From contig NC_071340.1 of NCBI RefSeq assembly GCF_027744825.2, positions 9,439,501 through 9,503,500 on the forward strand: a stretch of 64,000 nt of DNA. Reading direction: 5' to 3'. The position numbers were made by a program, and so were the translations under genes. The notes below the pieces were generated by a model. It had not been told where the DNA came from, made no database searches, and saw only the letters and a list, made by a program, of their open reading frames with translations. Within the stretch, counting starts at the first letter, position 1, and each line of letters opens with the position of its first letter. Of this stretch, positions 49,382 through 60,055 are shown piece by piece. The stretch comes from Synchiropus splendidus (taxonomy: Eukaryota > Chordata > Actinopteri > Syngnathiformes > Callionymidae).

Positions 49382-49593
49382 TGGAGAGATACAACCCAGA
49401 GGATGGTTCGTGGTCCGTCTGCACCCACATGCTGAGCCCCAGAGAGAGCGCAGGCTGCACCGTTCACCTGGGACACATCTACATGGCAGGAGGCACGGAT
49501 GAACTGGATTTGGAGCTGTGCTCTGCTGAGAGGTTTGACCCAGAGACCATGAGCTGGACTCCGGTCAAGAGGATGGGAAGCAAACGGACTAAT
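49382..49593 (+). CDS. Kelch protein exon 6: kelch repeats 4-5
   Basis: A 212-nt exon, acceptor gcatgtgcag, donor gtgagc. It encodes ERYNPEDGSWSVCTHMLSPR, IYMAGGTDELDLELCSAERF and W(T)PVKRMGSKRTN. Leaves in phase 0. Confidence 0.93.
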
Positions 49594-49681
49594 GTGAGCA
49601 GCGCTAATATTCCCTTATCGACTTGTGTACGTGACTTTAACACTTTGATTCATTTGGTTTCATAACAATAAATGGCCTCAG

Positions 49682-49788
49682 GTGTCCCTGGTGGTCTTCA
49701 ATGGTTCATTACTGGCGGTCGGAGGCAGCGACGGATCATCAAATCTGAAAACTATTGAAATATACAACCATGAAACGAACACGTGGAG
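49682..49788 (+). CDS. Kelch protein exon 7: repeat 5 end and repeat 6
   Basis: A 107-nt exon, acceptor atggcctcag, donor gtaaga. It encodes [20 protein letters not shown], then [15 protein letters not shown](R). Leaves in phase 2. Confidence 0.93.
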
Positions 49789-51132
49789 GTAAGATATCAC
49801 TGTGATCTTGTCAGCACTGCAATTACTACCATTACTGTGATACGCATCACAATATTTGGGGCACGATGCAATACGCATCATGATATCACAATATTGCTCC
49901 ATGTTGTGCTTTTATTCTTAAGAAATTCAAAGAACAAATAATGTCAGGAATATTTGAAAACAACTTCTTTATAAAATACTGAAAGTCAAATCCAGAATTA
50001 TATTCATACACTTTACCTAAGAACGTCAACTCCTGCCACATTAAACTAAAGAAGCTAATGCATTATTAGCCTTGTTTTCTTGGAACAACGTTAGAAAGCG
50101 TCCTAGCTTGCACTGTCATTGAAAACATGAGGAATAAATTGCTTTTATTTATTACATTATATTACAACAGCGCACCAGTATCACGATATATTGCAGTATC
50201 GATATTATTTCATATTGTTAACTATATTTGTGGAGAGTGAAATATTCCTTGATAATTTAAAGTGAAGGATGTAGAGCCCTTGAGGCAGGGACTTCTAGCT
50301 TTAGCGGAGCACAAGGTAGTGACCCCAGGTACATAGATTTTTAGCTGTTTTCTGGACTCTTTGCAAATCATAGTTAGCGAAGACGCATGTGACTGCAGGA
50401 CTTCCTGCCTCAAGGGCACACCATTCCGTCAAGGCCGCTCAATATAAGTCAATGTAATTATTCCAGATCACTCAGGGAGGAAAGCGCAGTCTGGAAATGT
50501 TTCTTTTACAAAGCCTTGATAATCCAGAAACTGGCCCCGAGCAATTTTCAGCTTGGAACAATGTGAAAGGAAACTCGAAGCCGGGGGTGACGGACGTTAT
50601 GTGTTTGGTTACACAAAATCAAAAGGCAGTACGTACGTACTTGCATATATTGTGTGTGCGCCGTGGCTGCAGGAAAATGTTGCGTAAAGTGGAGTGCTAT
50701 TAGAGAGAGTTGGTGGCCGCCAGCACACTAGTGGATGCCTTTGTATTGCACCCGCAGGGGGCTGGAGATTAATTTTGTTTTCGAGAACATTAGCAACAAA
50801 TATGAAACACGCTGTCTTCAATGTTGTTTATATAAATAAGTGCTGCGGGACTAGATTTATGGTGACTTTTGTCAAAGTCACCATAATGATAATTGGTAAT
50901 ATGATGGAGGAGGACTGTAATTACCTTGCTTGCCACATTAGAACCAGTATTAAAATGGATTTAGATGGTCATGTGTACGAGAATATTTAAACCCCGATTT
51001 GGAGTCAGACATAAACGCGCTTAGTGATTCATGCGCTGAAGGCAGACTCCTATGTATTATATAAACCTCTAGGCTTGTTATTGTATTTGAGTGCTTCTCT
51101 GTCTGACTGTTTCCTTCTATATCTGTTTTTAG
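49789..51132 (+). other. Kelch gene intron 7
   Basis: A 1.3-kb intron with a degenerate repeat patch (about 49850-50220, with CATGATATCACAATATTG and TATCACGATATATTGCAGTA motifs) and an inverted-repeat element at 50274-50419. No exon was seen. Confidence 0.7.
50274..50419. mobile_element. 146-bp foldback element with 16-bp terminal inverted repeats
   Basis: The left end is GAGCCCTTGAGGCAGG and the reverse complement of the right end is GTGCCCTTGAGGCAGG, so 15 of 16 bases match. Interior sequence is not self-complementary beyond the ends and has no open frame of note. This is a MITE-like structure in the last intron of the kelch gene. I see no convincing target-site duplication, and I do not recognise the family. 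Confidence 0.6.
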
Positions 51133-51190
51133 ACACTTTGGAAGCATGAAGAGCAAGCACCCGGGTGGGAGAGCCGCGGCTTTGTGCTGA
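51133..51190 (+). CDS. Kelch protein exon 8 and stop
   Basis: The last coding stretch, acceptor tgtttttag. It encodes HFGSMKSKHPGGRAAALC and stops with TGA at 51188-51190. The terminal strand HFGSM..GGRAAAL closes blade 6 of the propeller, as RLYGGM..GGVGV does in KLHL20. The whole model is 912 nt, 303 residues plus stop. Confidence 0.88.
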
Positions 51191-51345
51191 GACCCCACAA
51201 TGTATGTTAAAATAGATGTGGGTTTTTTTTTAAAGGCTAATGGATGTTTGTCATGTGTACGAGTAAGAAGGCGAGAAGAGTGAATTATTGAAAAGTTTGC
51301 TGTAGAAATAAGGCATTGTTGCATTAGTCAAAGCGGAAAGCCTAT

Positions 51346-51351
51346 AATAAA
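51346..51351 (+). terminator. Polyadenylation signal of the kelch gene
   Basis: AATAAA 156 nt after the stop codon, giving a short 3'UTR. It precedes the first kcnt1 exon by about 590 nt. Confidence 0.55.
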
Positions 51352-51943
51352 AGCGAGCGTGAGGTGACCGGGTTGGTTTTAAGTGATGAGCAGCTATTCT
51401 AGAAAATGAATCATGTCCATAATGGGGTTTTTTCTCACTTATTTGTGGCATATTCTGACAATGCCAGACACAATGCTTTTGAAGTGGTGTGTTTACAGTG
51501 CAAACCTGAATCAATTTGTCAAATGAATAGTTTTGAAAAGACATGAGTAATGTTGGGACGGAAATATAAATACCAGGTTTGTGGATGAAGGAAGTGAAAG
51601 AGCTGTTGAAAGTGATGATACTTGTGTTATTACCAGACTGTATATGATCATACAGTAATTTCCCTGAACGTTTTCCGCGTGGAAAGAAAAAAAACGATCG
51701 GGCATAATGTGAAAACTCAGTGGGAATCCAGATCAGAAGATAAGAAAGTGAGCGACATCCGACGGCTGCCTGGGAAAGCTGTGCGCGTCTGTGTGGGTTT
51801 AACAGTGATGACGTTGAGGGCTCTGCTCTCTTGAGGATAATGGGCTGAAGTGTGGAGAGGCAGAGGAAGGAGCGGACGCGCACAGCTTTTCTGGAGACCG
51901 GCGCTGTCGCGGTGCCTCTCTACCATCTCCTGCTGAATACAGA
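51352..51943 (+). promoter_or_regulatory. Putative kcnt1 promoter and 5'UTR
   Basis: The interval between the kelch polyadenylation signal and the kcnt1 start codon. The last 110 nt are GC- and CpG-richer (GGAGCGGACGCGCACAGC, ACCGGCGCTGTCGCGGTGCC) and contain no competing long upstream frame. The exact start site cannot be read. Confidence 0.4.
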
Positions 51944-52010
51944 ATGAATATTTTTTTTAATGTGAGGCGATCATTTGCGAGGCAGATAGCAGAAGAAAGA
52001 CCAGCTCCAG
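51944..52010 (+). CDS. kcnt1: KCNT1-type potassium channel, exon 1 (start)
   Basis: ATG opens MNIFFNVRRSFARQIAEERP and the exon ends with donor gtatgg in phase 1. The next exon needs exactly a phase-1 partner: the split codon becomes Glu in PAPEAAMSPP. The segment is not similar to the N-terminus I know for mammalian KCNT1, but those N-termini are variable. Assignment is therefore by phase and position. KCNT1 (Slack) is a sodium-activated potassium channel subunit of neurons; it assembles as tetramers in the plasma membrane. Confidence 0.62.
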
Positions 52011-52559
52011 GTATGGATCATGACTTGATATGAATGTATTTTTTTAAAATAGAGTTTGAAGAGTTTGCCTGTGATGTACAGTATTTTCAGTAAAATGAAT
52101 AAATGTGCCGATGCCTGCTTGTTTTATTGTTTAAAAATGCATTCCAGAACACCTGTGCGGGTGGTTCAGACTCAGTGATATCAGAGGATACAACGCGCCA
52201 AACAACTTACTTTACATGGAATAAGCAGTCGATGTTATCTCAAAATGCATTTACCCTGCCAGCTTTCCAGGAACTCCAAGGCTGTCCAGCAGATGGCATC
52301 TGGATTTCCATCACAGATATGAAAGAAGCGTCGTTTTAATTTCGGTAAACGACTGAGGTAATCGCTACGATAATCCGCATTCAGCGGGTGAATCCATCTT
52401 TTTGGTCATTGGAAGGCAAGAGTTTGGATTAAAAAAAAAAAAAGCCGCATGTTTTATTTGACCTAAACAAAGTTGTTCCCGGGGGTGAATAGATCCTCGG
52501 TTGGAAGGGCGGGGGCCATGGATCGATAAAGGTGAACGATAAATCTGTGACGGTGCGTC

Positions 52560-52920
52560 GGCCAATCAGAACACAGCACCGGACTAGTTTCCGTCTTAAC
52601 ACCAAACACAGCAGCTAGCAACATCGCCGCACTTGAAGCTAACTCGTCCGAGCTTTATTAAGCTGCGGATTCCAGTGACATTTCTCAATATGACGGAGAC
52701 CTGCGTCAGGCGGAGGCTTCCTCGGCGGCAGAAGCATCGCTGTGTCGGCAGTTTAAGGAGCAAACGCGCTTGTTTACCATGACGAGACTCGGAAACAGTC
52801 AGGTGAATGAAGTCTGCGGGGAGGCAGTCCGTGGTTGCACCTGGAGGAAAGAATGACTCTGACTTTGGCTCGCTGCAGTCCTAGTGCTCAGGCTCCGGAC
52901 CGTCACATGCCAGGGTTACA
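52560..52920 (+). promoter_or_regulatory. CpG-rich patch, possible alternative kcnt1 promoter or first exon
   Basis: A GC- and CpG-rich island in AT-rich surroundings, with AACTCGTCCGAGC, CTTCCTCGGCGGCAG and GGAAACAGTCAGGTGAATG (a potential donor) and TTACAGTAAGTGC (another potential donor). Two short frames start with ATG (52691 and 52853). The second would leave in phase 2, which does not join exon 2 in frame. Rodent Slack-A and Slack-B differ in N-terminus through alternative promoters, so a second 5' exon would not be a surprise. Confidence 0.35.
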
Positions 52921-53179
52921 GTAAGTGCTGACGTGAGACCATGCAGTCTGCATCGATGTTCAGATGCTCTTGACATGGAGAGCATGTCAACACCACTCAT
53001 ACTCTTACGCAGTTATCTTGTTCTGCAGCCCAGAAAGTGGATCATTTTATACAGATGATCCAGGTTTGATCTGATCAAGCATGTTTGATGTATTCACTCT
53101 CCATCCTCTGCTTATTCCTTCACTGGGGTGAGAAGCAGGGGTCACCCTGGGCAGTTGGACACGAGCGCACAGACTAGAC

Positions 53180-53682
53180 CAGGGGTCTTAAACTCAATCT
53201 ACCCAAAGGCCACTAGAAGCCAAGTCGATGTGAGCGTGAGTCACAGACCAGAGGGCCGTCAAAGTCATTCTGTTCCACCTTTAGCATGGAATTAAATACT
53301 TTTACATCATTAACGGAAAGGTACTCCTTTATTTGTGTTAGAAATGCTCTTTTTAAAGCAAGTGAAATGCAAACCACTTGAAGAACAAGGGGAGGCTCAC
53401 TTGAAAAAGATCACTAGCGCCAGATATATAACGCAAATTTGGAGTCTAGCACCTCATCTTGCATGACAGCAAGTTATCTATATAAATATCATATATCACG
53501 AGGGTTTCTGCACCTTTAGTTCAGGGTTTAAGTTCACGCTTTCCATCCAGTTTTACTTATTGTTTCTAACCCTCTCGCATTGGACAAAGAGAGAGTGTCC
53601 TGTTGAGGCCACATCCATAATCGGACATCTATTAATGGGCCCCCCGTAATGCATCCTCAGGGCCCCCACTTTCAGATCCCTG
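53180..53682. mobile_element. Non-autonomous hAT-type element with target-site duplication
   Basis: The left end is CAGGGGTCTTAAACT and the right end, reverse-complemented, is CAGGGATCTGAAAGT, matching at 12 of 15 positions. The flanking 8-mers are GACTAGAC (53172-53179) and GCCTAGAC (53683-53690), differing at one base: the 8-bp duplication expected of hAT insertion. The interior has GGCC-rich ends (GGCCACTAGAAGCC, GGGCCGTCAAAG, GGGCCCCC) and no transposase frame. It is located in kcnt1 intron 1. Confidence 0.75.
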
Positions 53683-54708
53683 GCCTAGACTGTGTCTTCA
53701 TGTGCACTATAGTGGTTGGAAGCCCAAGAGGGATTCAAACCTTTGCTGCAACACTAACCGTGACATCACTCACTGTGCTGCCTAAGTCACTCAGTAATGC
53801 AAATGAACCACCAGCAGCGCTGGTATGCAGGTCTTCCATCACCTCAAGCAATTCTTCCACTAGCTCGACTTTTACACGTTGGATTCCATAGATCTAAATT
53901 CCTTCAGTTTTTATATGTTACATTTGTGCATTTTTGATTTCGGTAACTTGTTAGAAACTAAATCTCCCACAGATTTATGGCGTCCTCTCCAGACGCACTG
54001 TTGTTGGGTGGAGTCTTCCTCAAATGACTACAGTGCATCGCTGTCATTGCGAGTCTGACTTGACTTAAACGTCAGGGGAAGTCCAGACGTAGCAGGAATC
54101 CACGCTATGAATGTGTGGAGGAGAACTCTATGTAGATGAGTTGCCATTATGAGAGTTTCACACAAACATTTGGTGAACCAACAGCACTTATCCCTCAAAA
54201 ATAAAAAAAAATTATTTTAATTTATGCTGCTATTTCAATGTCTATTATTGTGCATTGTTTTTTAAGACTTTTCAAGTATCGTCAACGAATAATATGATTG
54301 ATTTTACACAGCACCTTCTTTGAAACTGATTTATTGTTCTGAAAAAAAAAGTATCAGATCAAGAGATGGATTTACTTTGATCCCAAGCCACAAAGCATCC
54401 TTGATTAATACGAGCTATTCTAATAAAGTGTTTGTTTTTCAGTAGAACTGAGTAATTCTGCTGGAAAGCTGGAAAGCATGTCTGTCTGTTTAGTTTCCTT
54501 GCCATGACTGTACTTTATTTTTTCCATTAAGCACAGATCGTCCCTCACCGGCAGCAGTTTTGTTGTGTTCCCTTTTATCGTGGTCACTTCGCCTCATCCA
54601 TTAAGCTCCCTCTCAAAGGTTGGCAGTTGTTAGTTTTATAAAAAGCTGTTCACTTGCTTGGTGGTGCCCACAGTCATTTTTACTATTTTCCACTTTTCCC
54701 CCTGAAGA

Positions 54709-54784
<76 letters not shown>
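54709..54784. repeat. Compound (GT)11(AT)27 microsatellite
   Basis: Eleven GT units are followed immediately by about 27 AT units, in kcnt1 intron 1. Confidence 0.97.
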
Positions 54785-54788
<4 letters not shown>

Positions 54789-55234
54789 GCAGACTCATTT
54801 GTCATCTCTGTCCTTCCCGTCTGTGCTTTTGAAGGTTCATGCTCTCATTGTTAATCAGATGGAGCATGTCTCTGGGTGCTATTAGCCCACTCAAAACTGC
54901 CCACACTCTTCGATGATGACCACATACAGACACAAAGCTTCAGATTACCCTCTTATTTTTCCCTGTGGCAGAGAAATCCAAACACTCTCAACCGGATGCA
55001 CAAATACAGACTGTAGCCAATGACCATGAATCCAGCGCAAAGGAATGAGAAAAAATGTTTGCATAAGATGAAGCAATGATGGCTAACAATATTCTGTAGA
55101 AACTGGCTACCAATCCAAACGTCTATTTTTGATGCATATCTACTATCGTACATGAATGACCATTTTCTGTGAGAGTGAATTCTGTGAAAGCCTAAGCGCA
55201 AGATGTATATTTATACATTTTTTTGCACTTTTAT

Positions 55235-55335
55235 GTTTATATCTCTATCTTTCCCCAGCCTCTCACCGTCAACCTAACCATCCAAAACAAATGGCTAACC
55301 TTAACCAGGAGTCTAAACCAAACTTAAACCTTAAA
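55235..55335 (-). repeat. Reversed copy of the 48.4-kb tandem-repeat unit
   Basis: Read on the minus strand it contains GGTTAAGGTTAGCCATTTG, TTTTGGATGG and GAGAGGCTGGGG in the same order as the 48296-48925 units, then an (AC)n end. Confidence 0.6.
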
Positions 55336-56822
55336 TCCAGGCATACACACACACACAAATGAAAATATCATAATCAAAGGCAAAAATGAATTCTCTAGTG
55401 ATAATAAAAAGTACATATGAATGCATAAAGTGCATTGTATGTACAGTACAGCTCAGAAAAGGTAGTACTAAATAAATAAATAACTAATAATAAATCAGAT
55501 AAAAGGAACACACCACACTCAATGAGATATTGTGCCCTTGGAGTGTTCAGATTTTTTTTCCTACTTAAGCTGAATATCTTTTGAGAGTTATATTGTCTGT
55601 AATTAAGGCGTTTCCCTCAGTCTTCCTCCTGTCTTCATTTGTATGCCATTGTCTCTATAGTTTCAGAAATGTTAATCCAGTGCCTCAGTGCAGCTGTTTT
55701 CTGCCAGTTCCTAGTTATTGCTTTCTTCGCTGCAGCAGGCAGGATTTTCCGCAAGCGTTGGTCAGTTTTATGTACAGTCCTTCAAATGTAAGTCGTTCAA
55801 AAGTGGTGCTAAAAGAACGGGGTATTTTGTCTCCATGCAATGGCCATATGTTCCGAAACGACTCTTTTGTTAGGTAACTCGTGGGTGTGGTTTGAGTTCT
55901 TACTCTTATATAGTCTGCTACATAGTTGCTGATCTTTTCACTGCTTACTTTTGATTGGAGTTGCAACATTTACGTTATTTATGGAATGAACATATTTATT
56001 GCACAAAAATGTAATATAGCTCTCTTGTCAGTGACAGTGACTTGTAGTCACAATAATAAAGAGTTGAAGTAGAAGCTCTAGAAGTGGAGGTGTAAGCCAG
56101 AAAGAAGAGGACTGAAGGTCAGTAGATACAAGGTCGAATACGAGGGAGAGGCAGGAGGACCTGTGAAGCAGGCAGAGGTGACAACAGATCAAGTGGGATC
56201 AATTGAAGAACTGAAGAACCGACAATGATAAAAGGCGGTGAAGCAGACAGTGCAGGCAGGGTGGAGCCGTGAAAAGGGGGGATATTCTGTCAGGAAAGCT
56301 TTGACAGTAGTGAGACCAGTATGCGCTGTATGGTATAATTACAGGAGTTAGGGCAGTTGTCGTCTGGAGTGACTTGGTGGGTGAGTAATGTAGGAGATGG
56401 AGATACCAGAAACAGGGTAAGAATGATAGACACTAACAATGAGGTTCATGGGGGAGGTAAATGAGGTCATGAAGAGGACAGGTGTGACTGGGATGGATGA
56501 TCCAGATAGGTTTAGATGGAGGAGGCATTGCAGTCACTCTTTCCACTAGCCATAAAAAAATGTTTTTTTAAGATAGAAACCACTACACGATGAGCAGCTA
56601 CGCATTTTTAGGGAACATAAAATCAGTATTAAAGGTCAACGTTGAGTTCTCATTGAATGGGGTGGCTCACACTTGCGTGTGATTTCAGAAGCTTTGCTAA
56701 GCTGAGCAGGGTGAAGCTCCGACCCCCGGGTATAATCTCATTACCTGGAGTCTTTAAGAGGTGTATTTTATTAAGCAAGGTGAGACATACCTCTTCTCTC
56801 TTCCTCCTCTGTGTCTCCACAG

Positions 56823-56871
56823 AGGCAGCCATGAGTCCTCCACGTCGATCATCAAATTCCCACAGTGACAG
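56823..56871 (+). CDS. kcnt1: KCNT1-type potassium channel, exon 2
   Basis: A 49-nt exon, acceptor gtgtctccacag, donor gtaatt. It encodes (E)AAMSPPRRSSNSHSDR. The exon enters with two bases and leaves in phase 2, fitting exons 1 and 3. It also contains an ATG in good context (gcagccATGAG), so translation could start here if a different noncoding 5' exon is used. Confidence 0.7.
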
Positions 56872-57572
56872 GTAATTTCCTCGACCTCTCTCCACTCATT
56901 ACCACCGAAGAGCGGCACAATGCACCCACACAACAGCATGCAGTGTTGCGTATAAATTAAATAACCTGCGCCACACGTCGATCAAGGATTGGAAATGTAT
57001 GTTCACTTTCAGTATGTTCAATTTCAGTTATTCATGACTGTGTAAATTACAACTGTTATGGTTGGTAGCATCGCAGTCAGACCTTTATGCATGACCTACT
57101 TGGAAGGCCTGAGCTCCGCACTTCTGTTGCATAGCAAAACATTTATGTTGCAGGTGTGTTCCTCGGGGAACATGCCGCTCCAAGGCGAGACCTGAAGACG
57201 TTTAGACTGAGTTATAAAATACATAAAATAACTTGATGAGAGCAGCCTTTGCTTTCGTGTTAAAGCCCCTTATGAATAATTTGTGCATTATTAAATTGTG
57301 GAGCACTTGTGTTTGCTGTGTTGTGAACTTCCTCACTCAGATGGCTAATGTGTTATCTGGGGATTTATGGAGAGCGTGCACATGATTCGCACTTGATTCC
57401 TAGTCCTCGGAGAATGAATTGTTTTCATAGCTAACATTTATATTCCTCTGTCTGGAAAGCTTTAATTCCTCTGGAGGTTTCCAACTCCCTCACCGACGTG
57501 GGAGATGTGACGTAAGTGCAGTACAGATGTGAGCATGTTATTAAGCAGATGCTCTCTGCCCTGGTTTGACAG
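56872..57572 (+). other. kcnt1 intron 2
   Basis: A 701-nt intron with no notable content. Confidence 0.7.
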
Positions 57573-57740
57573 GGCACCTTCTGAGACCCTGCAGAAGAAC
57601 AACTGCAGCAACTCTGGCGTTATTCTGGACATTTCCAGTCTCAAGATGGCGGAGATGGACACAGAGGTTCCACCTCTTCCACCTCGCTACCGCTTCAGGG
57701 ACCTACTGCTCGGAGACCAGACGTTTCAGAATGATGACAG
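57573..57740 (+). CDS. kcnt1: KCNT1-type potassium channel, exon 3 (conserved N-terminal segment)
   Basis: A 168-nt exon, acceptor ctggtttgacag, donor gtaaca. It encodes [19 protein letters not shown], then [34 protein letters not shown]. The block [18 protein letters not shown] is the signature of the cytosolic N-terminus of KCNT1/KCNT2. The QTFQNDDR ending and the K-M-[S/A]-[D/E]-x-D-[S/T]-E-V lead-in favour KCNT1 (Slack) over KCNT2. The six membrane helices, pore and RCK domains would follow; the next exon should begin VQVEFY. None is found up to position 64000, so only about 95 of an expected 1,200 residues are in the window. Teleosts have more than one kcnt1 copy. Confidence 0.9.
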
Positions 57741-60038
57741 GTAACACGAGCTCGGTCGACTTCTGCCGCAACCTTGATTTCCACATTAGTCTGCTGAGGA
57801 TTCTGTCCTTCCACAATCAACTGGAAACAGTGGGGAAGAATTTATTCAGTGGTGCCTGTGGGAATCTTTCCATCTGAGTGAAGGACTGAAGACTCTCCAA
57901 CTTTAACCAGAAGCTTAAAATACCTGAAGAACAATCCAATAAATCCCACTAACATTTTCTGCTTCAGTGTTCTGTCCTTGGATGAAGTGGCTACATACAT
58001 ATATTTTGTGCTGGAATATTAAAATGCCAATATTAAAACTATTATGTCTTATATCTGCATGATGGTTAAAGGGAATTTGACCTTTATCTACTATCGATGT
58101 GATCATTAAACATCAAATTTAATAAGCACCAAACAGTCGTTGACCGAATACTGAGTATAGTAAAGAAACAACATTCGACTTTGGTGTCGAAGAGTTGCCG
58201 ATGTCGAATAGTGCCATGTGATGTGATCAAACGGCGTAAAACTCTGCAAGACCTCTGATGAAATCCTGGCAACCCACTCTACAATTTTCAAAGTGCCATG
58301 AAAATCTGGCAACGCTATCCTCCACTTTCAGTTGTGGCATCACCGACTCCCCGCCTCACTGCCTGGTCGGCTGGTGAACGAACAGGAGTGGTTCAACTTT
58401 ATGACTCATGTCTCACACGTTTCCTCTTTATTTGATAATTCCATTGTTGACCACGTTGTCAAGCATTAAGCACCGCCTGTTCCAACAGTCATCATGGCGA
58501 TGCTTCAGAGCAATGTGTGATCCCAAGTCTGCATACACTGTTGAAGTTTTGGGTTCTTTTAAAGTGTTGGCGTGGCATTTGAAGTTAAAAATAATTTTAA
58601 TGGGATTTATTTTACCATAAAGTTATTCTTCATTATCACGGATGATAAGCCACAGCAAACACTCTAAAGAAGCTGTGTGCAACATAAACAAAAATATTAT
58701 GTTTAAAAAAAAAAGAAAATCCCTGTCTCTTCCACAATTATGTTTCTCATAGAGCTTAATCTATTAAAAACAAAAGAAAAAAGAAAATACAGATAATGTG
58801 AAGATGAAATTACAATTTATTTGGATTCTCTGTCTGTAAACTGGTGTCAAAACTGCTTTAGCTTGTCCATTAAAGCAACTTTGGAATTATGAGTGCTAGA
58901 AAAACTGAAGTGCCTTCAGGGGCTCAATGTTTTGCTGTAATTCTACAGCACAGCCAAAGTCAAAGACAAAGCAACTTCCTTTTAATGTGACTTTCAGTTA
59001 CAAACAAAACCACAAACTGCAGTGGGTTTTAAAAACAAATCAATATATTTATAAGTGCTTATTTGAAAGGTTTGTGGGCTACTTGGTGTCTCATTTCTAC
59101 CTCCGTCGAGCAAGTCTGATGATGGGAAGCTTTGCCCTGATTGGTGTTAGTGACGTGAGTGCTGTGGAGAATTGGGGAGTCTCTCAGTTCTGTTATTGCT
59201 GTGGTTTTACAGACAAACCGCCAGATGCTGCTTGTCGCCCAAGTGGGCTGGAATTGTTCAGGCAACAGCAGCGGTGGCGGAACAGCTCTGCTGAGAACTC
59301 TCCATGGTGCTGAAGCAAAGCTATTAGAACAGCTCTGCATCTTCTTCAGTATTGCTTTGCAAATTTATGGTACTGATTTATGCACTTCCTGTTGAGTTGT
59401 CATGTGTATTGTTGCACTTATATTTGGACCCATGTTGTTTGACTTGAGACGTTATTCAATGGTTATAGTGTTGCTCTTTGCTCTCTAATGTATTTGACCA
59501 TTTATTTTTTCCATGAATTGACTTGTAACGCTGCTGTTGTTTACTTTAAAAATTATGGCTTTCATTTTGTTTTCTTTGACTTCTTTGGTGAAGTCAATAT
59601 GACTCTTATTGTACTTATCAAGTCTGTTCTGAACATATTTTTATCCAGTTGTCAAGAAAGAAATCTAAGTTTCAGATCATATTATGACATTAAAAGCACA
59701 TTTTATATGTTTATGTTATTTGGATAACAAAGTTAGTTAAGAGAAATGTGACAGAAGTGTGAAAGTTTTGTGTACTTTGGTTTTGATCCATTTTCTGATG
59801 CTCAGAGAAAAAAAAAATTCTCACAATCAAAAAAACGCTGAAAAGTTGCATCTTAATAGTCATGATTTTACTTCTAGTCCTAGATGTGTCACATCACAGG
59901 TTTGATAAATACACGTTTGTTGGATCTGAAATCAGAATCATTGTGGGGAAGAAATGGAGGGGAAAAAATAGTTTTGGGAGAAATAATGGTTTTATATTTG
60001 TGTCTGTGCATTTTTAAAAATGACATAAAAAGTCTCAG

Positions 60039-60055
60039 ATATATATATATATATA
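60039..60055. repeat. (AT)n microsatellite
   Basis: About eight AT units. Confidence 0.9.

Larger units (their letters stand above)
52011..56822 (+). other. kcnt1 intron 1
   Basis: A 4.8-kb intron. It contains a CpG-rich patch at about 52560-52920 that may be a second promoter or noncoding exon, a 503-bp hAT-like element (53180-53682), a compound (GT)n(AT)n tract (54709-54784) and a reversed copy of the minisatellite unit (55235-55335). No coding exon with the right phase was found. Confidence 0.6.

Noticed and set aside
51251..51883. A 210-codon minus-strand open frame behind the kelch gene
   Set aside because: It overlaps the kelch 3'UTR and kcnt1 promoter antisense, begins at no convincing ATG context and has a composition typical of noncoding AT-rich DNA.
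52853..52919. Frame starting MTLTLARCSPSAQAP as a kcnt1 first coding exon
   Set aside because: Its donor leaves in phase 2, while exon 56823-56871 needs phase 1; joining them runs into a stop. It can at most be an upstream frame in a noncoding exon.
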